NCBI GenBank assembly: GCA_037045585.1
Contig: JBAOIR010000053.1
Location: 1-64,000, forward strand
DNA length: 64,000 nt
DNA from: SSF14 sp037045585
GTDB taxonomy: Bacteria > Actinomycetota > Acidimicrobiia > Acidimicrobiales > Microtrichaceae
Direction: 5' to 3'
The notes beneath the pieces were generated by a model that worked only from the letters and a program-made list of their open reading frames with translations, was not told where the DNA came from and made no database searches. The translations under genes were made by a program, and so were the position numbers. Positions 18,401-27,456 of this stretch are shown here, one piece after another (within the stretch, counting starts at the first letter, position 1; the number at the start of each line of letters is the position of its first letter).

Positions 18401-19258
18401 TCAGTACACGCGTTGCCCGGGGCGTCGAAGGCCGAACAGCCGCGCCGTGACGGCGTGCTCCACCGGCGCCGGCACGAAGTCGGCGACGACGCCCAGCCGG
18501 GACGCGAACCCCACCCGGTACACCGCCTTCGGGCGTTCGTCGGTGGCGGCGCGGGCCACCACGGCGCCCACCTCCGCTGGTGAGGCGAACCACGGTTTCA
18601 CCCGATCGGTGAGATCGACCCATCGGCGCCGGGCGCGGCGCGTGGTCGGGTCGTCGCCGGCCAGGACGTCGGTGCCCGCGATGTCCCACGCCCCCGTTCG
18701 AACCGCGCCGCACTCGACGCGGACGACGTCGATGTCGGACGGTCGCAACTCGAGCGACAATGCGTCGCCGACGACGTCGAACGCCGCTTTCGCTGCGCTG
18801 TACCAACCCGTGAACGGGAGGTCAGTCGAAGCGAGCATCGAGGAGATGTTGATCAGACGCCCGGGCCGCCCTTCGGCCCGGAGCCGCTCGACCGCGAGGC
18901 GGCTGAGGCGTGCCGGTCCGATCACCGACGACTCGAACTGGGCGCGGATCTCGTCGTCGTCGACGTCCATGATCCCGCCGAGCTGGGCTGCCCCCGCGTT
19001 GTGCACCACGATGCCGGGACGGTGCCGATCGACGATGCGTGCCGCAGCCTCGGCGTCGTCGAGATCGAGACGCTCCACCACGAGCGAGTCGTGCGTCCCG
19101 TGGGACGCCAGAACGGCACCCTCGGCCTCGTCACTCCGCACGGTTGCGACGACGGCCAGGCCCTGGTCGAGGAGTGCGGCGACGATGGCGTCGCCGATAC
19201 CCGAGTTCGCTCCCGTGACCAGCGCGCTCGGAGGAGCGCCGATCGTGGTGGTCGTCAT
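18401..19258 (-). CDS. Short-chain dehydrogenase/reductase (SDR)
   Basis: Intact, 285 residues, classical SDR: cofactor motif TGANSGIG, HNAG, catalytic Ser in LINISSMLAS and YSAAK as the Tyr-x-x-x-Lys pair. Last gene of an overlapping minus-strand operon: its ATG overlaps the stop of the FAD-dependent oxidoreductase (ATGA). The context (two SRPBCC lipid-binding proteins and a phytoene-desaturase-like enzyme) suggests a lipid or isoprenoid substrate; this is inference. Confidence 0.9.
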   Translation of the reverse strand: MTTTTIGAPPSALVTGANSGIGDAIVAALLDQGLAVVATVRSDEAEGAVLASHGTHDSLVVERLDLDDAEAAARIVDRHRPGIVVHNAGAAQLGGIMDVDDDEIRAQFESSVIGPARLSRLAVERLRAEGRPGRLINISSMLASTDLPFTGWYSAAKAAFDVVGDALSLELRPSDIDVVRVECGAVRTGAWDIAGTDVLAGDDPTTRRARRRWVDLTDRVKPWFASPAEVGAVVARAATDERPKAVYRVGFASRLGVVADFVPAPVEHAVTARLFGLRRPGQRVY

Positions 19259-20939
19259 CGTCGCGTCGCGATCTGCCGGGCGATCGATGCCGCGCCGAGG
19301 CCGGCTGCAGCGAGCGGCGCGACGCGACGGACGCGGTCGAGCCGGGCCCCGAGGAGCGCAGCGGCGGCCGCGTTGGCACCGCAGGCCCCGTGTACCGAGC
19401 CGCCGGGGTGCGCCGACGACGAGGCGAGGTAGAGCCCGGTGATCGGGGTCTCGGGCCGGGCGAGGCCGGGGACCGGGCGGAAGACGAGCTGCTGGTGGAG
19501 CTGGGTCGTTCCGCCGCTGATGTCGCCGCCGACCAGGCTGGCGTTCGCCGCCTCGAGATCGTCGGGCCCTTGGACGTCACGTGCCAGCACCGTGGATCGG
19601 AAGCCCGGTGCGTGGGCCTCGATACGGTCCTCCATTCGCTCGACGAACGCAGCGAGCGCGTCGCCGCGGAGTCGCCCCGACACGTCGACCTGTCCGGCGG
19701 CGTCGCCGGTGATCTCCTGGGGCACGTGGGTGTAGGCCCACAGCGATTCGGTGCCAGCAGGCGAACGGGTGGGATCGGCGGTCGTCATCTGGCCGATGAG
19801 CAGGAACGGCTTGGAGGGGAGCATTCCTGCTGCGATCTCCCCAGCTGTCGCGGAGAGCTCGTTGACGCTGTCGGCGATGTGCACCGTGCCGGCGCCCACG
19901 GCGCGGTCGTCGCTCCACGGCACCGGGCTCGACAGCGCGTAGTTGACCTTCACGGTGGAGCCGGCGTGGGTGAACTGGCGCATCCGAGCCATGAAGGCAG
20001 GGGGCAGGTCGCGGTCGTCGATCAGCCGGCCGTACAGCATCGGGGCGTCACACGCAGCGAGCACCGCTCGACGGGCGTGCAGCACACCGTCGGCCGTCAC
20101 GATGCCGGTGGCCCGGCCGCCGTGCACGGTCACCCGCTCGACGGGGGTACCGAGACGGATGGACCCGCCGGCGGTGCGGCAGCGCGACACGAGCGCATCG
20201 GTCATGGCGCCGGCGCCGCCCTGGGGCACGGGGAATCCGACCGTCTGGGCGAGGCCGACGAGCATCCATCCCAACAGCGCGCGCTGGGCGACGCCTCGGG
20301 CGACACATCGGCGTGCAGCGCATTGCCGGCGAGCAACAGCGGTGCCATGTCGCCTTCGAACAGCTCGGTACCCATGGTGCGAACCGGAAGCACGAGTAGG
20401 CGTACGAGGTCCCAGAGATCGGCCCGAGCCGACCAGCCGAGCCGGCCGGCGGCGCGGACCGGGGGGAAGGGCGAGAGCAGCGCCGACAGGAGGTCGGTGC
20501 CGTAGCGACGCCACTGATCGTCGAGTGCCAGCCAGGCGGGCCCGTCGTCGGTGCCCTCGACGGCCAGGTCGCGCGCCGTGGCCTGCGGATCGCGATGGAG
20601 CACCGCTCCGGGAGCGCCGGCGCGGACGTTGGTGAGCACTTTCGGCGCGTGCACCCAGCTGAGTCCGTGGTCCTCGAGGTGGAGGTCCTGCATCACGGGC
20701 GAGGCGGCCGTCATCGGATAGAACGCGCTGAAGACGTCGGTGGCGAACTCGGGGTCGAGCCGGCGGTCGGTCTTCACTGCACCGCCCGCCTCGGTCGATG
20801 CTTCGACGACCACCACGTCCCACCCGGCGTCGGCCAGGTGAGTGGCAGCGACGAGCCCGTTGTGCCCGGCGCCGATCACGACCGCGTCGCAGCTGTCGGA
20901 GGTGCGGCCGGCCGAGCCGGTGGAGGATCGTCGCGTCAT
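19255..20939 (-). CDS. Phytoene-desaturase-like FAD-dependent oxidoreductase, frameshift near 20300
   Basis: About 560 residues, COG1233 type. The dinucleotide-binding start is DAVVIGAGHNGLVAATHLAD, then VVVVEASTEAGGAVKTDRRL. The C-terminal FAD motif is ITGLYLASSSAHPGGSVHGA. The frame changes near 20300, from SPEA to ALLGWMLVGLAQTVGFP. Enzymes of this group desaturate or isomerise carotenoids or related polyenes, but many actinobacterial members have no known substrate. It overlaps by 4 bp both the upstream SRPBCC gene and the downstream SDR gene. Confidence 0.88.
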
Positions 20940-21391
20940 GCGGCCGCGTCGGCCTCGGCCTGCCGCCGGACCCCGTCGAGCACCAGCTCGGCCTCGTCCG
21001 CGGCGCGATGCTCGGCGCCGAGTTTGGCGGCGAGCCGACCGAGCGGGCCGAACGGGAGTCGGTACTCCATCGTGAGGGCGAACGTGGTCGCCTCGGAGCC
21101 GTTCGCTTCGATCGTCTCGGTCATCCGGTAGTGCGTGCCGGGCAGAACCGAACCTTCGATGACCAGACGCGCACCGGGTTCGATGTCGGTCACCTCCCAT
21201 GTCGACGTGAAGGAGCGACCTGCCAGGCGGACGGTCTGCTCGAAGGTCTGGCCACAGGCCGTGAGCCGGGCAGGGGCGACGACCTCGACCGTGCTGGGCG
21301 AGAAGTCGGGAAGGCGACGGACGTCCTCGAGGACGGCCCACACCGTCGCCGGTGCGGCGTCGATCTCGACGGATCGGTGGACGCGGTTCAT
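20936..21391 (-). CDS. SRPBCC family protein (operon copy 2)
   Basis: Intact, 151 residues: MNRVHRSVEIDAAPATVWAV, LEDVRRLPDFSPSTVEVV and the C-terminal amphipathic helix. A lipid-pocket fold. Start and stop overlap its neighbours by 4 bp on both sides, so it is translationally coupled. It may bind or present the substrate of the FAD enzyme encoded downstream (inference). Confidence 0.85.
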   Translation of the reverse strand: MNRVHRSVEIDAAPATVWAVLEDVRRLPDFSPSTVEVVAPARLTACGQTFEQTVRLAGRSFTSTWEVTDIEPGARLVIEGSVLPGTHYRMTETIEANGSEATTFALTMEYRLPFGPLGRLAAKLGAEHRAADEAELVLDGVRRQAEADAAA

Positions 21392-21891
21392 TCGGCGGCC
21401 CCGGAATCGGACGGGCCGGGGACATCGACGACGGCGCCGGCCACCGGTGTGGCCTCGGCCAGCGTGGCGAGCGCGTGCAGCGACACAGCGTTGCGGCCCC
21501 ACAGGAGACCGAAGATCACGGGGCGGTAGATGAACCATCCCAGCCGGGCCAGTCCACCGCTCGGCGTCTCCTCGATCGTCACCTCGGTGGAGGTCCCGTC
21601 GATCCCACGCAGGCGGAAGTCGACTCGGGCCTCGCCGAGCGGACCCATGCCGGCGGCCAACGCGAAGTGGTTCGGACTGTCGAGGATCTCCACGGTGGTC
21701 GAGCCGGGGATGCGGATCGGGCCGACGCCGATGCGGTGCTCGAACGTCGATCCGACCGTGGGCCACTCGTCGTCGATGCGGCGGATCTCCTGTGCCCCGA
21801 CCAACCATTCGGGATAGGTCGTGGGATCGCAGACCAGGTCGAATACCGCCGAGAGCGGGCGGGCGATGGCGACGGTGTTGGAGGAAGCCAC
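21388..21891 (-). CDS. SRPBCC family protein (operon copy 1)
   Basis: Intact, 167 residues, GTG start. SNTVAIARPLSAVFDLVCDP, EWLVGAQEIRRID and GLARLGWFIYRPVIFGL fit SRPBCC. The late hydrophobic stretch (FIYRPVIFGLLWG) may lie against the membrane. It is not a recent duplicate of the downstream SRPBCC protein; the sequences are clearly different. Confidence 0.85.
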   Translation of the reverse strand: MASSNTVAIARPLSAVFDLVCDPTTYPEWLVGAQEIRRIDDEWPTVGSTFEHRIGVGPIRIPGSTTVEILDSPNHFALAAGMGPLGEARVDFRLRGIDGTSTEVTIEETPSGGLARLGWFIYRPVIFGLLWGRNAVSLHALATLAEATPVAGAVVDVPGPSDSGAAE

Positions 21892-21894
21892 GGG

Positions 21895-22041
21895 TCAGTT
21901 CCCCGTCGTCGGAAGATTGGGATCCGACGGGAACGGCGTGCGCGTCGCGGCGTCGGTGCGGCCCCGGATCTTCTCGAGGGCCAGCTTCACGACGAAGCCG
22001 GCGACGGGCGGGAGAATGGCCATGAGGAGTCGTCGTCGCAT
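21895..22041 (-). CDS. Small membrane-associated protein
   Basis: 48 residues: MRRRLLMAILPPVAGFVVKL, then ALEKIRGRTDAATRTPFPSD. One N-terminal hydrophobic helix with a positive start, then a polar tail. It is 3 bp upstream of the first SRPBCC start and in the same orientation, so probably the first gene of the five-gene operon. No family recognised. Confidence 0.6.
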   Translation of the reverse strand: MRRRLLMAILPPVAGFVVKLALEKIRGRTDAATRTPFPSDPNLPTTGN

Positions 22042-22171
22042 GGTGGCCGTTACCCAGGACCGGGGAGGGGCAGTCGTGACATGCGCCCGATCCGTTCCCC
22101 CGAAGGGGTGGTTTCGCCGGCCCCGGGTGGGTCGCGGTCGTCTCTTCAGTCGTCGAAACAGGAGGTCCGCC

Positions 22172-22475
22172 ATGCCACAGCGAGCGTGGAGCACGAAGCG
22201 GGAGCGGGAGCGGCGAACACATCAAGGCGGGCCTCGACGACCTCTCGTCGGGACGCCGAGGGGGGCTCCGGTCGTGTCGCGGTGAAGGCGGTCGCACCCG
22301 CGATCAGCTCTACAACGAGGCGCGCAAGCAGAACATCCCGGGCCGCTCGAAGATGACCAAGGCGCAGCTTCAGCGCGCCGTCGACGGGTGGGTGACGGGA
22401 CGGCGAGGAGACGGCGAGGGAGGGCGTGGGCCCGGAGGCAAGATCGGTCCCGCGCCGGTGGAGCGCCGGGTCTGA
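22172..22475 (+). CDS. Small basic protein with Rho N-terminal-like domain, frameshift near 22210
   Basis: About 100 residues, easy to miss because a one-base indel near 22210 splits it. Start ATG 22172 has an excellent AGGAGG 8 nt upstream and encodes MPQRAWSTKRERE. In the other frame follows HIKAGLDDLSSGRRGGLRSC, then the Rho-N motif RDQLYNEARKQNIPGRSKMT and KAQLQRAV. Such proteins are often annotated as plasmid stabilisation or Rho-termination-factor N-terminal domain proteins in actinobacteria. Nucleic-acid binding is likely; role unknown. Confidence 0.7.
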
Positions 22476-22514
22476 TGGTGCGTCGAAATGTCATCCGATC
22501 CGAGGCCGAGTCGA

Positions 22515-22576
22515 CGGTGGCACTCTCGATCGCTCAGATGGAGTCCGACTGCACTTCAGCGATCGAGAGTCCACCG
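22515..22576. repeat. Long imperfect hairpin in intergenic region
   Basis: Arms 22515-22534 and 22558-22576 pair over 19 bp with a single bulged base (core ACTCTCGATCGCT). It lies 40 bp after the Rho-N-like gene and could terminate it; no T-run. Confidence 0.55.
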
Positions 22577-22578
22577 CC

Positions 22579-23029
22579 GCCCAGGCGACTGTTCGGGAAA
22601 CACGCATGAGCGCCGGGGGTGAATACATCGTCCGCCAGGCCTGTCCGGTGAAGGAACGTATGAGAACCCTCGAACTCAATCGCCTACGCGTGAAGTGCCG
22701 GGTCTCGATCGAGCACGAGCTGCGATCGTCCATCCGGCCAGGGCGATGCACCCGACCGGGATCAGGTAACCCGAGATCCACCCACTCGGCCCTCCGAGGA
22801 GCAGCACGACGACGACTCGCCTCCACAGCACAAACTGCGGCCCGACGACGAGCCACCAAGCCACAACCGAGGCGATCGATGCGATCCCGGCTACACCGTT
22901 CCAGGCCACCACAAACCGGACTCTATCGGGCGGTGCCGACGGGGCAGGGTGGCTCTCGGTCACGTCGGACGGTACTTCGTAGGAGGTCACTGAGGGCCAG
23001 GCCACTGTTGCGGAAGAGCGCATGACCGC
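22579..23029. repeat. Diverged 35-bp direct repeat pair
   Basis: Copies at 22579-22613 and 22995-23029 match at 27 of 35 positions (shared blocks CCAGGC, ACTGTT, CGCATGA). A third partial copy (GGCCAGGCGACAGT) starts near 23096. The repeats flank the small membrane-protein gene. Confidence 0.5.
22676..22991 (-). CDS. Small two-TM membrane protein (hypothetical)
   Basis: About 104 residues from a GTG at 22991 (MTSYEVPSDVTESHPAPSAP). Two hydrophobic segments: FVVAWNGVAGIASIASVVAW and the region around GYLIPVGCIALAGWTI, separated by WRR. A basic tail follows. The hydrophobic pattern is too regular for chance, but I recognise no family. An in-frame ATG further upstream (23068) is possible. It lies between diverged direct repeats. 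Confidence 0.45.
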
Positions 23030-23212
23030 GATCGGGGAATTCGTGCTGAAAGCGACATCCGACGTCACTTCCAGCTCGGATTGCTATGGCAGCGTCGGCC
23101 AGGCGACAGTGATCTTTCTTGAGGGTTCGGGGCGCGGCGAAGGACCCACCGGGTGGGCGTTCGCCGGGGTTCGGATCGATCTGCCGGGAGTCGGGCGCGA
23201 TCGTGATCTCGC

Positions 23213-24451
23213 TCACGCGCCGGGTGGTGCGCCGGATCGGATGGTGCCGTGGCGTTGGCACCAGAGGCTGATGCCGGAGGGGGTGGTGATCCACGACCAG
23301 CCGTCGTCACCGATCTGGAGGTTCCAGCCCTTGCGGTGGATCACGCCGTGGTGGTGGCGGCACAGGAAGACCATGTGCTTGATGTCGGTCGTTCCGAGGT
23401 CTCGGTGCCATTGGGCGATGTGGTGGGCGTCGCACCAGTCGGGCCGGAGCCCACATCCGGGGAACACACAGCCACCATCGCGGGCCTCGAGTGCTTTGCG
23501 TTGTTCGTCGTTGGCGTTGCGAAGCTCACGGCCCATGTCCAACGGGAGGCCCAAGCTGTTGAGGATGATGGTCCACACCGCCATGTCACACGCCAACGCC
23601 GTGGCTGATCCGCGGATCAACGGTTTGCCGTCGATGTAGACGAGGTCGGGGGTGTCGGCGTGGAGCACCAGGGTCGCTTCGACCTTCGGTTTCTTCACCG
23701 CTGTGCCGTCTGCTTTGACCATCAGGCCACGGCGCACCGCTTCGGCGAGCGCCATCGCCAACAACGTCGCCCGGGAGGGGACAGCGATTTCGCCGTTGGT
23801 GCGTTCGGAGTCGTCGCGGTACTGGCGCCAGAGTTCGTCGGCGATCTGCTCGACCGCTGCCTTGGTCGTGGCGGCGAGATCACCGACGAGGACGCCGGCG
23901 AGTTTCATGCCGTCTCGGCCGCCGCGGAGGCGGAGCCGGTTGTTGTTGGGATCCTCGGAGGGTTCTGGGCCGTCCTGATCCAACAGCGCGGCAACGATTG
24001 CGACGCGTTGGGCCCAGTCGGCGAACGTCATCGACGCTGATTCGGCGATCAGTGACGCTTCCAACTGGCGGAACTCGGTGGCGATCCGGTCGTTGATGGC
24101 GTTGGCCATGACCTTGGCTCGATCCGCACACAACCGCCCATCGCGTACGGCCCGATCGGTCTCGGGGAGATCGAGACGCAACGACGCCGCCAACCGCACC
24201 CGGGCTTTCGCAGCCGCTGGGGCGATGCCGGTTTCGTGGGCCAACCAGTTCGCGGTGCGATGACCGGACACGACGTCGGTGGTGCCGCGGGCGTCGAGTT
24301 CGCCGAGCAGCGCGCTTTCGGCGGCGTCGAGGTAGCGGCGGGCTTCCTCGATCGCTTTCACCCCGGCCAACAGGTCGTCATCCGCGTAGAGGTGCTCGTC
24401 GAGGCCGGCGATTTTCGCCGTCAGCTCGGTCAGCACTGTCACGTCGAACAT
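23213..24451 (-). CDS. DUF222 / HNH endonuclease-like protein (13E12 type)
   Basis: Intact, 412 residues. N-terminal helical DUF222 region (LDARGTTDVVSGHRTANWLA, RLCADRAKVMANAI) and a C-terminal HNH zinc domain: CVFPGCGLRPDWCDAHHIAQ, then LCRHHHGVIH. This is the 13E12 family, abundant and often multicopy in actinobacteria, and thought to behave like selfish or mobile genes. All expected HNH residues are present, so nuclease activity is plausible. A second, divergent member lies at 60639-61919. Confidence 0.9.
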   Translation of the reverse strand: MFDVTVLTELTAKIAGLDEHLYADDDLLAGVKAIEEARRYLDAAESALLGELDARGTTDVVSGHRTANWLAHETGIAPAAAKARVRLAASLRLDLPETDRAVRDGRLCADRAKVMANAINDRIATEFRQLEASLIAESASMTFADWAQRVAIVAALLDQDGPEPSEDPNNNRLRLRGGRDGMKLAGVLVGDLAATTKAAVEQIADELWRQYRDDSERTNGEIAVPSRATLLAMALAEAVRRGLMVKADGTAVKKPKVEATLVLHADTPDLVYIDGKPLIRGSATALACDMAVWTIILNSLGLPLDMGRELRNANDEQRKALEARDGGCVFPGCGLRPDWCDAHHIAQWHRDLGTTDIKHMVFLCRHHHGVIHRKGWNLQIGDDGWSWITTPSGISLWCQRHGTIRSGAPPGA

Positions 24452-24553
24452 GCGTTCGAGTGTACCGGAAGGGTCTGACAGTCAACCGCAGGACGGGGCG
24501 TTTCGTGCCGATCGGGTGCAATCACCCAGGCGGTGGCGCGCCGAGCGGACCGC

Positions 24554-24581
24554 GCCCGTAGCCCGTAGCCCGTAGCCCGTA
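24554..24581. repeat. Tandem heptamer repeat (GCCCGTA)x4
   Basis: Four exact copies of GCCCGTA in the 208-bp gap between the HNH gene and the iron-redox gene. Likely variable in copy number by slippage. No other feature seen in this gap. Confidence 0.85.
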
Positions 24582-24659
24582 GCTCGCCTCGGGTCACGGC
24601 CCGAAATCCCTCCGACGAGGGGGCTGTGGAGCGGGTCTGACGGGGAATCAGGAATCATC

Positions 24660-25695
24660 ATGGATGACGCACCTGCACTTCCCGCCGCCCGAGGACCGAT
24701 GTCGCAGCACCTCTTCGAGTACCTGCGGCTCGGCAGCGACGTTCTGCCGTCACTCGCCGATCTGCCGTGGTGCGACGACCCCCTCGGCGATGACGACCTG
24801 CAGCTCACGCTGTACTGCTGCTACGAGCTGCACTACCGCGGGTTCTCCGACGTCTCCGACGACGTCGAGTGGGACCCGGAGGTGTTGCGGTTCCGGCGTG
24901 AGCTCGAGGGACGCTTCGAGGACGCGCTCCGGAACTGCATCCAGCCGAGCCCGCGAGCGGCGCTCATCCCCGCCGACGAGCTGGCCGCGATCATCGACAC
25001 CGGAGCGGGGCGGCCGTCGCCGTCGCGGTTCATGGCGGAGGAGGGCACGATCGAGCAGATGCGCGAGTTCGCGATCCATCGCTCGATGTACCAATTGAAG
25101 GAAGCCGATGCTCACACCTGGGGCATCCCTCGCTACGCCGGCCCCTCGCGGTCGGCGATGATCGAGATCCAGATGGACGAGTACGGCAACGGTCGTCCCG
25201 GCGAGGCCCACGCGGAGCTGTTCGCCGACACGATGCGGGCGCTCGGCCTCGACGACAGCTACGGCGCGTACCTCGAACGGGTCGGCGCGCCGACGCTCGC
25301 CACCATGAACCTGGTGTCGTGGCTCGGGTTGCACCGGCGACTCCTGCCGGCTCTGCTCGGACACCTGGCCGTCTTCGAGATGACGTCGGTGGTCCCGATG
25401 GGTCGGTACGCCGCGGCGTGTGATCGCCTCGGCCTGGGACCCGAAGCCGCGACGCTTCTACGACGTGCACGTCGAGGCGGACGCCCACCACGGCCCGCTG
25501 GCGGCAACGCACCTCGTGGGCGACTACGTCAGTGAGCATCCCGAGTCCCGGCAACTCGTCATGTGGGGTGCGTGGGCCGTGATGGAGGTCGAACGGCGCC
25601 TTGCCGCTCACCTGATGGCGTGCTGGGAGCGCGGGGCGTCGTCGCTGCGGGCGGAGGCCGAGCCCACCGGGCGCCCCCACCTCGCCGCGGCATGA
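24660..25695 (+). CDS. Iron-containing redox enzyme family protein (haem-oxygenase-like fold), frameshift near 25445
   Basis: About 345 residues. The helical fold and family motifs are present: LYCCYELHYRGF, EFAIHRSMYQLKEADAHTW, IPRYAGPSRSAMIEIQMDEY, GNGRPGEAHAELFADTM and, after the frame change near 25445, RFYDVHVEADAHHGPLAATH. The acidic and His residues of these segments are the usual diiron ligands of the haem-oxygenase-like diiron oxidases. These enzymes do N-oxygenation or oxidative C-C cleavage; the substrate here is unknown. It converges on the flavodoxin gene across a hairpin. Confidence 0.82.
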
Positions 25696-25725
25696 ACGGC
25701 TGACCATTCCCGGAGTGGGGTGACG

Positions 25726-25755
25726 CCGCTCGGGCCCGCACGCGAGCCCGAGCGG
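25726..25755. terminator. Bidirectional hairpin terminator
   Basis: Perfect 10-bp arms CCGCTCGGGC and GCCCGAGCGG with a 10-nt loop, directly abutting the stop codon of the flavodoxin gene and 30 bp after the convergent iron-redox gene. No T-run. Confidence 0.7.
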
Positions 25756-26379
25756 TCAGTCCGACCCCGGCCCCGGGTAGTTGGCGCCGCTGAGCAATGC
25801 CGCGAGGTGCGCCGCGTTCGACGCTGCGAGCTTCGTCGCCGAGTCGGTCTTGGCACTGCCCTCGGGCAGATCCTGGTAGTCGGTCGTGTGCATCGCCTCG
25901 CCGACCCAGTAGGTCATGCCATTGGCCGGGATCGTGAAGCCGACGTCGTCGAGGCCTTGGAACAACTCCGCTGCGACGTGGTGGGCACCGTCCTCGTTGC
26001 CGACCACGGCGACGATCGCGACCCTCCCGAACGCGGGCATACGACCCTGGTCGTCGGTCTCGCCGAGGAACGCGTCGAGCCGTTCGAGCACACGTTGGGC
26101 GTTGCTGCAGGCGTGGCCCATCCAGATCGGGGTGCCGAGGACGAAGATGTCGGCCTCGAGGATCCGGGTGCGGATGTCGGGCCATTCGTCGTCGCCGCCC
26201 TCGTCGGAACTGACACCAGGCGAGATCGTGAAGTCGGCCAGTCGTACTGAACCCTGGCTCGTGACGCCGTGCGTCGACAGTTCGAGGAGCACCTCTTCGA
26301 GCAGCTTGCCGGTGCTCGATGCACCGGCGCTGCTCGGGGTGAGGGTGCAGTTCAGGGCGAACGCGGTGAGGCCCGCCAC
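25756..26379 (-). CDS. Flavodoxin-fold NAD(P)H-dependent oxidoreductase
   Basis: About 207 residues from a GTG at 26379 (MAGLTAFALNCTLTPSSAGA). Flavodoxin-fold motifs: ADIFVLGTPIWMGHACSNAQ, VAIVAVVGNEDGAHHVAAEL and GMTYWVGEAMHTTDYQDL. It binds FMN and probably acts as a quinone or nitro reductase. Its start overlaps the end of the hemerythrin-like gene by 28 bp on the same strand, so the two are co-transcribed. In the given sequence the upstream gene also reads into it in frame, which is an artefact of an indel near 26765. Confidence 0.85.
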   Translation of the reverse strand: MAGLTAFALNCTLTPSSAGASSTGKLLEEVLLELSTHGVTSQGSVRLADFTISPGVSSDEGGDDEWPDIRTRILEADIFVLGTPIWMGHACSNAQRVLERLDAFLGETDDQGRMPAFGRVAIVAVVGNEDGAHHVAAELFQGLDDVGFTIPANGMTYWVGEAMHTTDYQDLPEGSAKTDSATKLAASNAAHLAALLSGANYPGPGSD

Positions 26380-27366
26380 GTCAGCCCGCGCTTGGCAGCG
26401 GACGCGGTGCGCTTCGCCCCGCTCCGTGCCGTGCTCGAGGTCCGCTTGGCCGCGGTGGTGGCGGTACGAGCCGTGCTCGTGGCGGTCGCCTTGGCCGCCG
26501 AACGGGTCGCCTTCGCTCCCTTGCGGGCGGTCGTCGTCGTCCGGTCGGCACTGTTGCGGGCCGTCGTTGCCGTGCGCTTGGCGCCGGTCTTCGCAGTCTT
26601 CACGGTGCGTTCCGCACCGGTCTTCGCTGCCTTGACCGTGCGCTCGGCGCTGCTCTGGGCGGCCTTGGCGGCGTCGATGGCCGCGTCGGTGAGATCGGCG
26701 ACCTCGTTGCGAACCTTCTTCGCCTGCTTGCGGGCGACGGTCGAGCCGGTCGGTGACGTCGACGGGCGCTTGCGGCGCAGGACCGAGCGCGATGAGGTCC
26801 TGCAGTGCCGTCACGGTTCCCTGGGCGACGCCGCTGATGGTGTCGGTGACGTGATCGACGACGCCTGCGGCAGCGCCGGTGACCAGGTTGCCTGGAGGGG
26901 TGTCGGGCGAGGTGGGGTGCGGGTGGGTCGGAGCGACCTCCTTGAACTTCGCCATGGTGTCGCCGAGATCGCCGAGCGCGTTCCGCCCGAGCTCGTCGCG
27001 TACCTTCGGGAAGAACTCGGTCTCTTCCTCCTCGACGTGGTGGCGAACGTTCTCGATGAGCACGGTGACCTTGGCGTCGAAGCGTTCGTCGGTCGGGTCC
27101 ATCCTCTCGAGTTCGCTCAGTACCCACTTGACGATGTGATGCTCCTCGAGGCTCTCGAGGGTGATGTCGTCGGTGTCGGGCACGGTGGCCCGTGCGACCG
27201 GGTAGAAGAGCTGCTCCTCGATCGCTGCGTGGCGGGAGAGCTCCTCGATGATGCGGTCCACGAGGGCCCGCTTCTCGACGAAGGCGCGGTCGCCGGCCTG
27301 CTCGAAGCGCTTGAAGAGTCGTTCCAACGACCGGTGGTCGTCCTTGAGAAGGGTGATTGCGTCCAT
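26352..27366 (-). CDS. Hemerythrin HHE-domain protein with histone H1-like tail, frameshift near 26765
   Basis: About 337 residues. The N-terminal HHE domain carries the iron ligands: LLKDDHRSLERLFKRFEQAG, LSRHAAIEEQLFYPVAR, LEEHHIVKWVLSEL and ENVRHHVEEEETEFFPKVR. A linker follows, and after a frame change near 26765 a long Ala/Lys/Arg/Thr tail made of units such as TAKTGAKRT and ARKGAKATRSAAKAT, like histone H1 or mycobacterial HupB tails. The tail should bind DNA, so the protein may tether a diiron sensor or oxygen/NO sink to the nucleoid. Overlaps the flavodoxin gene. Confidence 0.8.
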
Positions 27367-27456
27367 GGTTCCGCGCTACCCGTCGGCTTCGGCGCCCATA
27401 CGATCGCGAGCGAAGACCCCCCGTTTGGGGCGTGGGTCGATGGGGAAGCATCCGCC

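Noticed and set aside
25756..27366. Apparent single-protein fusion of hemerythrin and flavodoxin domains
   Set aside because: The middle of the fused reading is arginine/glutamine-rich nonsense, while an adjacent frame gives a normal Lys/Ala tail ending in a stop; an indel near 26765 explains it.
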